Assembly: GCA_947476465.1 (NCBI GenBank)
Contig: CANJQN010000021.1
Location: 1 to 64,000 of the forward strand
Origin: Comamonadaceae bacterium
GTDB taxonomy: Bacteria > Pseudomonadota > Gammaproteobacteria > Burkholderiales > Burkholderiaceae_C
DNA length: 64,000 nucleotides
Reading direction: 5' to 3'
Within the stretch, counting starts at the first letter, position 1. Each line of letters starts with the position of its first letter. The translations under genes were made by a program, and so were the position numbers. Of the stretch, positions 38,294-46,968 are shown one piece after another. The notes beneath the pieces were generated by a model. The model was not told the DNA's origin, ran no database searches, and saw only the letters and a list, made by a program, of their open reading frames with translations.

Positions 38294-39769
38294 ATGCCGC
38301 GCTATCCGCTTCCCTACGCCTTCGCCCGCGGCAGCCAGCTGCTGCTGGAGGACGACGGCACCACACTGACGCTGTGGCACGCCGGCCAGCCGCCGGGCAG
38401 CGCCTGGAGCGAGGTGATGCGCAAGTTTCGGGTGCACGCGCTGCAGCAGGTCGACACCCACGCCCTGGCCCAGCGCATCAGCGCGGCCTATGCGCAGGGC
38501 GAGTCGAGCGCGGCCACGGTGGTCAGCGAGGTCGAGTCCGAAGCCGACCTCTCGCGCATGATGCAGGAGCTGCCGGCCGTCGAGGACCTGCTGGAGACCA
38601 GTGACGACGCGCCCATCATCCGCATGCTCAACGCCCTGCTCACGCAGGCCGCGCGCGACGGCGCCAGCGACATCCACATCGAGCCCTACGAGCGTCATTC
38701 CTCGGTGCGCTTTCGGGTCGACGGCACGCTGCGCGAGGTGGTGCAACCCAACCGGGCGTTGCATGCCGCGCTGATCTCGCGCCTGAAGATCATGGCCGAG
38801 CTCGACATCGCCGAAAAACGCCTGCCGCAAGACGGCCGCATCAGCCTGCGCATCGGCACCCGCGCGGTCGACGTGCGCGTGTCCACCCTGCCCAGCGCCC
38901 ACGGCGAGCGCGCCGTACTGCGCCTGCTGGACAAGAGCGACAGCAAGCTCAGCCTCGAATCGGTGGGCATGACCGGCGACACGCTCAAACGCTTTCTGGG
39001 CCTGATCGGCCAGCCGCACGGCATCATCCTGGTGACCGGCCCGACCGGCTCGGGCAAGACCACCACGCTCTATGCGGCGCTCTCGCGCCTCGATGCGCAG
39101 GCCAGCAACATCATGACCGTGGAAGACCCGATCGAATACGAGCTGCCGGGCATCGGCCAGACGCAGGTCAACCCCCGCATCGACCTCGATTTCGCCAAGG
39201 CCCTGCGCGCCATCCTGCGCCAGGACCCGGACGTCATCATGATCGGCGAGATCCGCGACTACGAGACCGCGCAGATCGCCATCCAGGCCTCGCTCACCGG
39301 CCACCTGGTGCTGGCCACGCTGCACACCAACGACGCCGCCAGCGCGGTCACCCGCCTGACCGACATGGGCGTCGAGCCCTTCCTTCTGAGTTCATCTCTG
39401 CTGGGCGTGCTGGCACAACGCCTGGTGCGAAAGGTGTGCGTCCATTGCAGACCAGTGGCCCCCACGCTCGGCACTGTCGTGTCCTCGCTGCCCCCCGAGG
39501 GGGCCACCTCCGTCTTGGGGCGGCCCGGCGACCTCGGCCCGGGTTGCACCCACTGCGGCCAGACCGGCTACCAGGGCCGCACCGGCATTTTCGAGCTGAT
39601 GGCCGCCGACGAGCGCATTCGCAGCCTGATTCACAACCGCGCGGCCGAGGCCGACATCCGAGATTGCGCACTGGCCGCCGGCATGACGCTGATGCGTGAC
39701 GATGGCGAGCGCCTGGTCCGAGAGGGCGTGACCTCGCGCGAAGAGCTGGTGCGGATGACAAGGGATTGA
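38294..39769 (+). CDS. gspE: Type II secretion ATPase GspE
   Basis: The 491-residue cytoplasmic ATPase powers pseudopilus assembly. Walker A GPTGSGKT spans residues 249-256, followed by an Asp box, the Walker B region [12 protein letters not shown] and a His box. The zinc site has CVHC (Cys382, Cys385) and CTHC (Cys418, Cys421). The loop between the cysteine pairs (about 387-411) is encoded by sequence matching a dispersed intergenic repeat, yet the loop length is normal. It is the last gsp gene present; gspF does not follow. Confidence 0.95.
   Translation: MPRYPLPYAFARGSQLLLEDDGTTLTLWHAGQPPGSAWSEVMRKFRVHALQQVDTHALAQRISAAYAQGESSAATVVSEVESEADLSRMMQELPAVEDLLETSDDAPIIRMLNALLTQAARDGASDIHIEPYERHSSVRFRVDGTLREVVQPNRALHAALISRLKIMAELDIAEKRLPQDGRISLRIGTRAVDVRVSTLPSAHGERAVLRLLDKSDSKLSLESVGMTGDTLKRFLGLIGQPHGIILVTGPTGSGKTTTLYAALSRLDAQASNIMTVEDPIEYELPGIGQTQVNPRIDLDFAKALRAILRQDPDVIMIGEIRDYETAQIAIQASLTGHLVLATLHTNDAASAVTRLTDMGVEPFLLSSSLLGVLAQRLVRKVCVHCRPVAPTLGTVVSSLPPEGATSVLGRPGDLGPGCTHCGQTGYQGRTGIFELMAADERIRSLIHNRAAEADIRDCALAAGMTLMRDDGERLVREGVTSREELVRMTRD
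39455..39530. repeat. Dispersed repeat inside gspE
   Basis: This segment aligns with the reverse complement of the intergenic repeat at about 2236-2280 (GTGGCCCCCACGCT, GGCACTG, GTGTCCT, CGCTG blocks, with two small indels). It then continues into a C6GAG6 palindrome and GGGGCGGCCCGGCG, which resemble Comamonadaceae intergenic repeats. It lies entirely inside the gspE frame, in the zinc-loop. Confidence 0.65.
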
Positions 39770-39850
39770 CCCCCCGAAGCGCCTTCGGCGCCTCCCCCCA
39801 GGGGGCGCCGCCAGCGGCCCGGCAAAGCCGGTTCCGCGGCGGCCGCTGAG
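39770..39850. repeat. Dispersed palindromic repeat, copy A
   Basis: Directly after gspE. About 40 bases (39800-39839) match the reverse complement of 54293-54332 with one mismatch; the shared core includes CAGCGGCCCGGCAAAGCCGG. It marks the boundary between the gsp operon and the sulfur operon. Confidence 0.8.
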
Positions 39851-39919
39851 CCGGACACTGCTTTCAGGCGCCGCGGGTCATGCGCAGCGTCATGGTGAAC
39901 GGCCACCTGTCCAGCCAGT

Positions 39920-40087
39920 TCACTTGGCCATCGAACAATGCCCGCCCGAGACCACCTGCCCGGAGCCGGCCGCGATCAGCGGCGGTTCGTTGCGCAGGTC
40001 GGGCGCGGCCGAAGCGGTCCAGTCCCAACCCAGGAAGGCCGCCAGGCCGATCCAGAACACGGCCTGCAGGCGTCGTGAGGGGTTCAT
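39920..40087 (-). CDS. Small exported or membrane-anchored protein (55 aa)
   Basis: I do not recognise the family. The 55-residue product starts MNPSRRLQAVFWIGLAAFLG, a basic N-terminus plus hydrophobic helix that could be a signal peptide ending near ASA, and finishes GGHCSMAK with a single Cys next to His. AAGGAG lies 10 bases before the ATG, strong support for translation. It is 14 bases downstream of the YeeE-type gene on the same strand, so it probably belongs to the rhodanese-YeeE operon and to sulfur handling. Confidence 0.65.
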   Translation of the reverse strand: MNPSRRLQAVFWIGLAAFLGWDWTASAAPDLRNEPPLIAAGSGQVVSGGHCSMAK

Positions 40088-40101
40088 GAGGGCGCGCTCC
40101 T

Positions 40102-41175
40102 TCAAAACTGGTAATGGCGGCGAACCCGCACACCGATCAGCGTGCCGGCGAACGCCAGCGGCACCCACAGCCAGCCATGCAGGCTGCCGGTGGAGATGCC
40201 GCTGACCATGGCGCCGACGTTGCACCCGAAGGCCAGACGCGAGCTGTAGCCCAGCAGGAAGCCAGCGATCAGGCCCACCACCCATTGCCGACCGGTCAAG
40301 GGCTTACTGTCGTTGCCGGCCTTGGCCGACACCCACAAGGCCCCGCCCAGGATGCCCAGGTTGGTGATGGTGGTCACGTCCAGCAGCACGGTTTGCGTCA
40401 GGCGCTGGGCGTTGCCGGTCTGGCTCCAGAATGCATTGGCCGCCGGATCGAACAGCCCCAGGCTGGTCGCGGCCTTGGCGCCCCACAGGCCGAAGCCGTA
40501 GACCACGCCCCAGGGTTGGCCCGCCAGCACCAAGTTGATCGTGGCCAGCGCGGCCAGCGCGATGGCACCCCAGATCCAGCGCTTGCCAATCCAGCTGCGC
40601 CCGGGGCCCACCCACAGCCGCACCGCCACCAGCGCCGCGGCCAGCAGCGCCAGCGTGAGGCCCAGCGCCGGGACAGTGCCCAGGTTGGCCGACAGGCTCA
40701 CCGGCTCGGTCTGCCCCAGCGCGAGCCATTTGTCCAGGTGGACCGAGCCGAGGAAGCTGCCCGCCGCGAACAAGGGCAGGATGCCCATGTTCAGCGGCAC
40801 GCCCAGGCCGGCCTTGTACAAGGTGCCCGAGCCGCAGCCGTCGGCGATCTGCATCGTCAGGCCGAACACGAAGGCGCCCACCAACAGGCTGATGCTTGGC
40901 GGGCCGAGCGCCGCGTGCAGCTCGGAGAACTGGCCCAGCAGCGGAAAAGCGGCCAGGCTGGCCAGCGCCAGCAGCAACACCTGGCCGACCACGCCCTGCG
41001 GGTTGCGCTGCTCGATCAGCTGGCGCCACCCGGTGGTAAAGCCAAACCGCGCGCCGGCCAGCACCGCGCCCATGCCCGCGCCCACCAGCAGCAGTACGCC
41101 CTGGCGAACCGACACCGACACAACGAGAAAAATGAAAAAAGCGGCCAGGACGGCCGCCAGGGGAAGACGCCTCAT
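40102..41175 (-). CDS. YeeE/YedE family sulfur transporter
   Basis: The 357-residue inner-membrane protein has about nine hydrophobic helices and the two conserved cysteine motifs of the YeeE/YedE (TsuA-like) family: IADGCGSGTLYKAG and LAFGCNVGAMVSGI. TsuA is known to import thiosulfate through such cysteines. It begins four bases after the rhodanese stop, so the two are coupled. An upstream in-frame extension overlaps the rhodanese gene and was rejected. Confidence 0.88.
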   Translation of the reverse strand: MRRLPLAAVLAAFFIFLVVSVSVRQGVLLLVGAGMGAVLAGARFGFTTGWRQLIEQRNPQGVVGQVLLLALASLAAFPLLGQFSELHAALGPPSISLLVGAFVFGLTMQIADGCGSGTLYKAGLGVPLNMGILPLFAAGSFLGSVHLDKWLALGQTEPVSLSANLGTVPALGLTLALLAAALVAVRLWVGPGRSWIGKRWIWGAIALAALATINLVLAGQPWGVVYGFGLWGAKAATSLGLFDPAANAFWSQTGNAQRLTQTVLLDVTTITNLGILGGALWVSAKAGNDSKPLTGRQWVVGLIAGFLLGYSSRLAFGCNVGAMVSGISTGSLHGWLWVPLAFAGTLIGVRVRRHYQF

Positions 41176-41179
41176 CAAA

Positions 41180-42118
41180 TCACTTGAAAGCCTTGTCGAC
41201 CCACATCTTGGCGTCTTGCAGCAGCTGCTTGCCGCGGCTGGGCGCATTGGCCATCGGCAGGCCCGCATCCTGCGACCACTCGACCATCGAGCCGGCGTAG
41301 AGCTTGACGTTCTTCTGGCCCAGCACCTCGGACATCGCAAACCAGTTGGTCGACGCCCAATGGCCGGTGTTGCAGAAGGACACGGTCTCCTTGGCCGGGT
41401 TGATCGGGCTGGAGGCGGCGATCAGGCGGGCCTGGTCGGTCGACACGAAAGTGGACGAGCCCGGTGCGAACCACTTGTCGTGCTGGAGGTTGACGGCGCC
41501 AGGCAGGGTGCCGGCCTCCTTGGCGGCCGGCGCGCGGGTCTCGCCGTTGAAGAAGGCCACCGGGCGGGCGTCGATCAGCACCGAGTCGCCGGACTTGACG
41601 CGCTGCGTCACTTCTTCCTTGGTGGCGATCAGGCTGCTGTCGAGCTTGGGTTCGAAGCGGCTGGCGGACACCTTGACGGGGGCGTTGTTCAGCGCAAGTC
41701 CGGCCTGGCTCCAGGCCTTCACGCCGCCATTGAGAACCGACAGCTCCTTGAGGCCCAGCACTTTGAGCGTCCAGTAGACGCGAGCTGTGGCGCCGAAGTC
41801 GGTCGCGTCGGCGCCGCTGGACACCACTACCGCATGGCTGGCAGGCGTCAGACCCAGACCTTGCACCAGCTCGGTCAGCTTGCTCAGGGGCGGCAGTTCA
41901 CCCGGGTTGGTAGCGGGACCACGCCACGTGGCGTAAGGTGCATTGACGGCGCCGGGGATGTGATTTCCGCCGTAGCTGGCGGCGTCGCGGATGTCGATCA
42001 CTCGAACCTGCGGGTCGGCCAGCTTGAGCTGCAATTCCGTGGGCGCCAACAGCGGCTGGGCGGCGAAGGCGGACGCCGCAAGGGCGAAGCCGAAGATCAG
42101 GATGGAAAGTCGTTTCAT
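41180..42118 (-). CDS. Periplasmic sulfurtransferase, two rhodanese domains
   Basis: The 312-residue precursor has a signal peptide (MKRLSILIFGFALAASAFA) and two rhodanese domains. The first (about 25-140) lacks an active cysteine at the loop (VVVSSGADA); the second has VSFCNTGHWAS with the persulfide-carrying Cys. It would pass sulfane sulfur in the periplasm. The ATG at 42118 starts the signal peptide. With the YeeE-type transporter and the small protein downstream it forms a three-gene operon. Confidence 0.9.
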   Translation of the reverse strand: MKRLSILIFGFALAASAFAAQPLLAPTELQLKLADPQVRVIDIRDAASYGGNHIPGAVNAPYATWRGPATNPGELPPLSKLTELVQGLGLTPASHAVVVSSGADATDFGATARVYWTLKVLGLKELSVLNGGVKAWSQAGLALNNAPVKVSASRFEPKLDSSLIATKEEVTQRVKSGDSVLIDARPVAFFNGETRAPAAKEAGTLPGAVNLQHDKWFAPGSSTFVSTDQARLIAASSPINPAKETVSFCNTGHWASTNWFAMSEVLGQKNVKLYAGSMVEWSQDAGLPMANAPSRGKQLLQDAKMWVDKAFK

Positions 42119-42220
42119 GGGTACCACTCGGTCATGACAGCACGATTTTCCTGACAAAACATAAACGGCGCTATGAATAGATAGTTATATGCATATGCCG
42201 CTTTACCCCATTGCCACCGC

Positions 42221-43090
42221 TCAGGTTCGGGGTCCGGCGGTCGTCCCGTCAAGCGGGCCGGGCGTCGGTCGCGTGCCCTCCCGGCTGCCGGCGCCCGGCG
42301 CTGGGACCTTGCGCAGGCCGCCACGCAGCCAGCCACTGAGGTCCCGTCGCCAGTCTTCGACCCCGGTGGTCACCTTGGCCAAGAACCACGGCATCGGCGC
42401 ATCCGACCAGGGCGTGATGCGCGGCAGGCACAGCGGGTCGCTTCCATTTCCAGCACGCCGGCTCTCGCAGGTGACACCGTAGCGATAGCCGGCACCGCGC
42501 AGCATCTCCAGATGCTCCTGGCGGTAGCGGCCATACGGAAACGCGAAGCTGAGCACCTCCAGGTCCATCAGGGCTTCCAGCGTGCGCTTGCAACCACTGA
42601 TCTCGGCGGCGGCGGTCTGCGCATCGCAGGCCGTGAGGTCGACATGGTGCTGTGTGTGCGCCCCCACCTCCATGCCGGCACCCTGCCAGGCAAGGAGTTC
42701 CGGCCGGGTCATCATCGGCTTCACGGGCGCGCCGCCTGACACGTCCCAGTGGTTGCCGCCGCCGATCGCCTGCGACACCACCAGCACGGTGGCCGTGAAC
42801 CCGTGCTCGGCGACCACCGGCAGCGCGTGCACGAGGTTGCTGCGAAAGCCATCGTCGAAGGTCAGGCCGAACACCTTGCCGCGCCGCTCGCCACGCAGAT
42901 AGGGCCCGAGGTCGCGCAGCGACAGGCCACGCCAGCCGCGTCGGGCCAGCGCGCGCATCTGGCGGCCGAACAAGGCCGGTGGCGTCACCAGGGTGCGCCA
43001 GGGCAGCCCCGGCGCGGGCAGCGCGTCGGTCTGGTGATAGGAAAGGATTGGAATCGGCGCGCTCGCCCTGGCTTCCATGCGCATGCTCAT
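42221..43090 (-). CDS. Polysaccharide deacetylase family protein
   Basis: The protein (289 residues from ATG 43090) has the NodB-homology fold: LTFDDGF with the catalytic and metal Asp, the HTQHHVDL metal-histidine motif, and SFAFPYGRYR. It lacks an obvious signal peptide. A GGGAGG stretch precedes the chosen start; ATG 43078 is an alternative. It should deacetylate an N-acetylated glycan or a related amide; the substrate is unknown. It ends a minus-strand series with the phosphatase and kinase genes. Confidence 0.85.
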   Translation of the reverse strand: MSMRMEARASAPIPILSYHQTDALPAPGLPWRTLVTPPALFGRQMRALARRGWRGLSLRDLGPYLRGERRGKVFGLTFDDGFRSNLVHALPVVAEHGFTATVLVVSQAIGGGNHWDVSGGAPVKPMMTRPELLAWQGAGMEVGAHTQHHVDLTACDAQTAAAEISGCKRTLEALMDLEVLSFAFPYGRYRQEHLEMLRGAGYRYGVTCESRRAGNGSDPLCLPRITPWSDAPMPWFLAKVTTGVEDWRRDLSGWLRGGLRKVPAPGAGSREGTRPTPGPLDGTTAGPRT

Positions 43091-43232
43091 CCGCCGCCTC
43101 CCTGCAGAGCCGATCACAGCGACCGGCCAAGGATTGTTGCAAGCCGATCGATCCGCGAGGGTGCCTCGAACGCGCTATTGCAGGAAGTTACGAACGTCAA
43201 CCGGGCAAGGCCATGGGTACAACTGCAAGGGC

Positions 43233-43997
43233 TCAACCGTCCAGCAGGGCACGCCGGATCGCTTCGAGCGCGGCCGCATCGAGCCCGCAGGCCTCGCACA
43301 GGTACCGCTCCACCGACCCATGGAGCGCCTCGACGGTGTCGAAAGCCGCTTCCAGGTACGCAGCCGCGGCCCAAAGCACCGGCGCCACCACGCCAGCTTG
43401 CACCGGATGGCCCAGGTGCAGCGCCAGAAGCTCGTGCACGTAGGCCAGGCGCTCGGGTGTGGGCGCGGCGCGCGTGGTCAGCAGGTATTCCTCGACGATG
43501 GCGCGGCGGTCCACCCCCAGCAGCGACAGCAGCATCGCCACCGCGAAACCGGTGCGGTCCTTGCCGGCGGTGCAATGGATCACCATCGGCAGCGCGCCGC
43601 CGGCGATGCGGCGCAGCAGGGGCCCGAGGTGGGGCGCGAAAGCCGCGGGCATGCCCCGGTACAGGCTGAGCATCATGTCCCGCGCGCCGGCGGCGTCGGG
43701 GCTGCGTCGCAGCGCATCGAACACCCGCGCGTCGCCCGCGCGCACATCGGTGAGGATGCCGTAATGCACCTGCACGCAGGCATGGCCGGGCGGCAGCCGG
43801 TTCGGGTGACGCAGGCGCTCACCCTCGCTGCGCAGGTCGCACACGGTGCGGATGCCCAGCGCGCGAAAGGTGTCGTGGTCGCGCGCGTTCAGGCGCTCCA
43901 GCGCGTCCGAACGAAACACCTGCCCGCGCCGCACCTGGCGGCTGTCGTGGGTCGGTAACCCGCCAATGTCACGGAAGGCCGGCGCCTGATCCAGCAT
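43233..43997 (-). CDS. Tyrosine-phosphatase-like protein
   Basis: The 254-residue protein has the phosphatase loop HCTAGKDRTG with nucleophile Cys142 and the N-terminal FRDIGGLPT / RGQVFRSDAL segments of the PtpB-like (PF13350) family. Such enzymes act on phosphotyrosine or on phosphoinositide-like lipids. No signal peptide is present. It lies 36 bases after the 176-residue protein and downstream of an APH-type kinase, so it may act on the same phosphorylated compound; that link is inference. Confidence 0.85.
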   Translation of the reverse strand: MLDQAPAFRDIGGLPTHDSRQVRRGQVFRSDALERLNARDHDTFRALGIRTVCDLRSEGERLRHPNRLPPGHACVQVHYGILTDVRAGDARVFDALRRSPDAAGARDMMLSLYRGMPAAFAPHLGPLLRRIAGGALPMVIHCTAGKDRTGFAVAMLLSLLGVDRRAIVEEYLLTTRAAPTPERLAYVHELLALHLGHPVQAGVVAPVLWAAAAYLEAAFDTVEALHGSVERYLCEACGLDAAALEAIRRALLDG

Positions 43998-44033
43998 GGG
44001 TCAACGTGCCGAGTGGATGAGCGTGGCCATGGC

Positions 44034-44564
44034 TCAGGCGGGCCGGGCGAGCAGGGATTCGAGCGACGGCACTTCGGCGGGCGCCGGCTCGAAGCCCAAG
44101 GGCAGATACCAGGCCTGCTCGAACACGACGCGCGCGGCGCTGGTGTCGAGCACGCAGCGCTCCCAGCGGTCGCGCGCCGGCGCCGGCCAGGCTGCGCACT
44201 CGCGCACGCACTCGCGCACCGCCGCCGCAATGGCCGCGGTGGCGGCCTTGAGCTGTACGCCCGTGGCGTCAGCCGCGTCAAACAGGCGCGCACCCGCTTC
44301 GGTGCTGGACTGCAGCGCCTGCCGCAGGCCGGGGCTGCAGGGCGCGTCCAGCGCCAACAACGCATTCGCCATGTCCAGTTGGTGGCGCAACTCGGTGCGG
44401 TCGCGCCGATGCAGCAGGTCCACGCGCTGACGCAGGAAACGCAGGTACTCGGTCACCAGCCGCAGCTGCTCGTTGGCCAGGGCGTCGGTCGGATCGACGG
44501 CGGGCGCGACCACATCGGCCAGGGCCTTGATGGCCGCGCGCAGATCGGTTTCGGTCAGGTCCAT
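44034..44564 (-). CDS. Hypothetical protein (176 aa)
   Basis: I do not recognise this family. The product is mostly alpha-helical with no signal peptide, membrane helix or known motif. Its ATG shares one base with the stop of the kinase gene (TAATG), so it is translationally coupled to it and probably works with it. Confidence 0.75.
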   Translation of the reverse strand: MDLTETDLRAAIKALADVVAPAVDPTDALANEQLRLVTEYLRFLRQRVDLLHRRDRTELRHQLDMANALLALDAPCSPGLRQALQSSTEAGARLFDAADATGVQLKAATAAIAAAVRECVRECAAWPAPARDRWERCVLDTSAARVVFEQAWYLPLGFEPAPAEVPSLESLLARPA

Positions 44565-45787
44565 TAGAGGCGCTCCTTGAGCATGCGGGCCAGGTCCAGG
44601 GCCACCGAGGGCGCCAGCCCGCGCACACGCGCCAGCAGGATGTCCTGGTGCGACTTGCCCAGCCGGGCGACGCGGTAGTTGGTGGCGATGGTGGACACCA
44701 GGATCTGGAAGCCGTTGAGGATGCGGTAGTAGTCCAGCCGCTCGTGATCGACCTTCAGGCCCGAGGTCTGCTCATACAGGTCGAAGAACTGCTCCAGCGG
44801 CACCAGCCCACACACGTAGTAGGTGCCGTCCTCGTAGTGGCCCATAGCCGCCTGCGTCAGCCAGGCCAGGTCGCGGTGGCGGTCGCCCAGGTGGCCGCGC
44901 TCCCAGTCCAGCCAGGCATGGATGTGCCCGCTGGCTTCGTCGAACAGGAAGTTGCCGCTGCGGAAATCGCCGTGCACCACGCTCACATGGTCGAGCGCCG
45001 GCAGGTTCCGCTGCAGCCAGTTGGAGGCCACTTCCATCATTGGGTAGTCCTCGCCGCGGTCTTCTTCCCAGACCCGCAACGCGCGATCGAGCTGCCAGCG
45101 CGCGCCCTGCGTGCTGCCGGCCGCGGGCACATCCATGGTCTTGAAGCGGCGCCCGCTCACATCCAGCGTGTGGATGGCGGCCAGGTGCTTCATGAACTGC
45201 GGCGCCAACAGCGTACGCAAGCGCGCACCGAACACCGTGCCTAGGCCGCTGACCTTGCCGGAGTCGGTCTGCCTGGGCTTGGTCACCCCGGGCGCGAAAG
45301 CATAGATCAGTGCCGGCTCGGGAAACCAGGTGGCGTTGCCATCGAGCCAGTAGACCTTGGGCACCGGCACGATGCCGTCAAACAGCTCGATCAGCTCGAA
45401 CTCGCGCTCGCGGCTGGTGGCGTTGAGCGATTCGGACGGATCCATGCGCACCACCAGCCGGTCGCGGGTGGGGCCGCGCTTCGGGTCGTTCCACGACAGG
45501 GTGAACCCCATCTGGATCTTGGACACGCCCCCGGTAAACCAGGTGCGGTCGGTCACTTCGAACGGGCCTTCGATGCGCTGGGACAGCAGCCCCTGCAGGC
45601 ACTTGGACAGGTCGTCCAAGCCGATGCGCGTGTAAGCGGGGCCAGCTCGGCGCTCGAGCTTTCGCACCAACAGCTCGTTGGTCTCGCGCTCGGTCTGGAA
45701 GCGCGAGCGCATGGCGTCGATGAAGCTGCGCGGCGGTGCGTCGCGCAGGTCGAATTCAGACGTGGAAACGGTGGCGGGTGTGTTCAT
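44564..45787 (-). CDS. Phosphotransferase family protein (APH/ACAD10-like kinase)
   Basis: The 407-residue protein is an aminoglycoside-phosphotransferase-fold kinase. The catalytic loop HGDFRSGNF starts at His272, followed by the metal-binding LDWERGHLGD. It belongs to the branch related to the kinase domain of ACAD10/11, which is known to phosphorylate 4-hydroxyacyl groups, rather than to antibiotic resistance enzymes; that placement is inference from context and motif. It overlaps the DUF7065-like gene by four bases and the 176-residue gene by one. Confidence 0.85.
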   Translation of the reverse strand: MNTPATVSTSEFDLRDAPPRSFIDAMRSRFQTERETNELLVRKLERRAGPAYTRIGLDDLSKCLQGLLSQRIEGPFEVTDRTWFTGGVSKIQMGFTLSWNDPKRGPTRDRLVVRMDPSESLNATSREREFELIELFDGIVPVPKVYWLDGNATWFPEPALIYAFAPGVTKPRQTDSGKVSGLGTVFGARLRTLLAPQFMKHLAAIHTLDVSGRRFKTMDVPAAGSTQGARWQLDRALRVWEEDRGEDYPMMEVASNWLQRNLPALDHVSVVHGDFRSGNFLFDEASGHIHAWLDWERGHLGDRHRDLAWLTQAAMGHYEDGTYYVCGLVPLEQFFDLYEQTSGLKVDHERLDYYRILNGFQILVSTIATNYRVARLGKSHQDILLARVRGLAPSVALDLARMLKERL

Positions 45788-46779
45788 TGGCCCTCCCTTG
45801 CGCTGCGCGAGACACGTTCGCCCAGATAGTCCAGGCCGAAGATGTCACCGAACTCGCCATAGCCCACGGTGTTGCCATGTTGATAGCGCATCAACATCTG
45901 AAAACAGGTGTGGCTGGGGTTGAAGGAATACCAGGGATGGCCGCCGATCGCGGTGCCGAAAAACTCCCAGGTCTTGCCGCGCACGTCCTTGATGCGGATG
46001 TGGTTGGACATCGCCATCATCTGCACGCGGGTGGCGCTGACCTGCGCCTCGGTCAGGCCGACCACCTCACCCTTGTCGACCACGAAGCCGAAGCGCAGCT
46101 TGTCGTAGCTCACCTCGCCTCGCCGCAGGTTCATCGGCACGGCCAGGTGAAAGGCCAGGTCGTCGCCGAAGTTCAGCGAGATCCACGATACCGAGCGCTG
46201 GCCCACTTCGGGCCGCGGGCCCCAGCTGTGGTCCATGCCGTCGTAATAATCGACTTTGTAGGTCTTGCCGCGCAGCATCAGCTCGCCAGTGATGTGGCCC
46301 TTGCACTCGAAGTGGCCGTTGCTCCATGCGGCGCCCAGGCGCGGGTCGACCGGCGCGGCGGCGGACGTATCGAGCAAGGGGTTCTGCTTGGGGTCATGCG
46401 GATCGAATGGCACGTGCAGGCCGCGAAACTTCAGGTCAAAGCTGCAGGCGCCCAGCACGTTCTCGTACTGGAGGTGGTAGTCGCGCGGGCCGTTGGTTGC
46501 TTGCACACTGAGGCCGTTGGCCAGCGTGTACTTGCTGAACTTGTCCGGACACGGCAGGTGCATCTGCGGGTCGACGAAGTCCATCTCGTAGGGCTGCAGG
46601 CAAATGCCCCGGGTCACCACGATGGAGGAGATCGCCACGCCCATGTTCGGGCGGGCCAGGACATATGCGTTGCCGAAGATGCCCTCCTCGGGGACGGCGA
46701 AGGGCAGGAAGGTGGTTTCCGTCCACGTGCGGTCCGACGGATCGCGCGGGTGGAAGTCCGCGTCCTTGTCTGTGATCAT
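45784..46779 (-). CDS. DUF7065-like protein (CrtC/hydratase-like beta-barrel)
   Basis: The 331-residue protein shows the pattern of the DUF7064/DUF7065 family: DPSDRTWTETTFLPF near the N-terminus, a YYDGMDHSWGPRPEVG block and GHPWYSFNPSH near the C-terminus. These proteins are distantly CrtC-like beta-sandwiches often encoded beside APH-type kinases and acyl-CoA enzymes; their reaction is unknown. The ATG at 46779 follows CAGGAGG. It is the first gene of the kinase-phosphatase series. Confidence 0.75.
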   Translation of the reverse strand: MITDKDADFHPRDPSDRTWTETTFLPFAVPEEGIFGNAYVLARPNMGVAISSIVVTRGICLQPYEMDFVDPQMHLPCPDKFSKYTLANGLSVQATNGPRDYHLQYENVLGACSFDLKFRGLHVPFDPHDPKQNPLLDTSAAAPVDPRLGAAWSNGHFECKGHITGELMLRGKTYKVDYYDGMDHSWGPRPEVGQRSVSWISLNFGDDLAFHLAVPMNLRRGEVSYDKLRFGFVVDKGEVVGLTEAQVSATRVQMMAMSNHIRIKDVRGKTWEFFGTAIGGHPWYSFNPSHTCFQMLMRYQHGNTVGYGEFGDIFGLDYLGERVSRSAREGQ

Positions 46780-46968
46780 GATGGGGGCCTCCTGCCTGAT
46801 TTTAGGCAATCAACGTTTGACGAGCGAGCACTCGTCGGACATCGCACGCAATGCCGTGTCGCCGGAGATGACTTGCATCTTGAGTTCGGCTTGCATTGGA
46901 TGGTCATGCCCTTGATCGGCACACTGACAACGCGCGCGGCGGCCACCGGCAATGCCGCGCCCGCCGGC

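Noticed and set aside
36048..38366. 772-codon minus-strand frame opposite gspD
   Set aside because: Gly/His/Arg-rich antisense shadow; gspD has secretin signatures.
39864..40133. 89-codon minus-strand frame overlapping the small exported protein
   Set aside because: Different frame without a ribosome binding site; the 55-codon frame has AAGGAG and a signal-like start.
44564..45787. Aminoglycoside resistance gene
   Set aside because: The fold is shared, but the context and the LDWERGHLGD-type motif fit metabolic APH-fold kinases; no sign of a resistance cassette.
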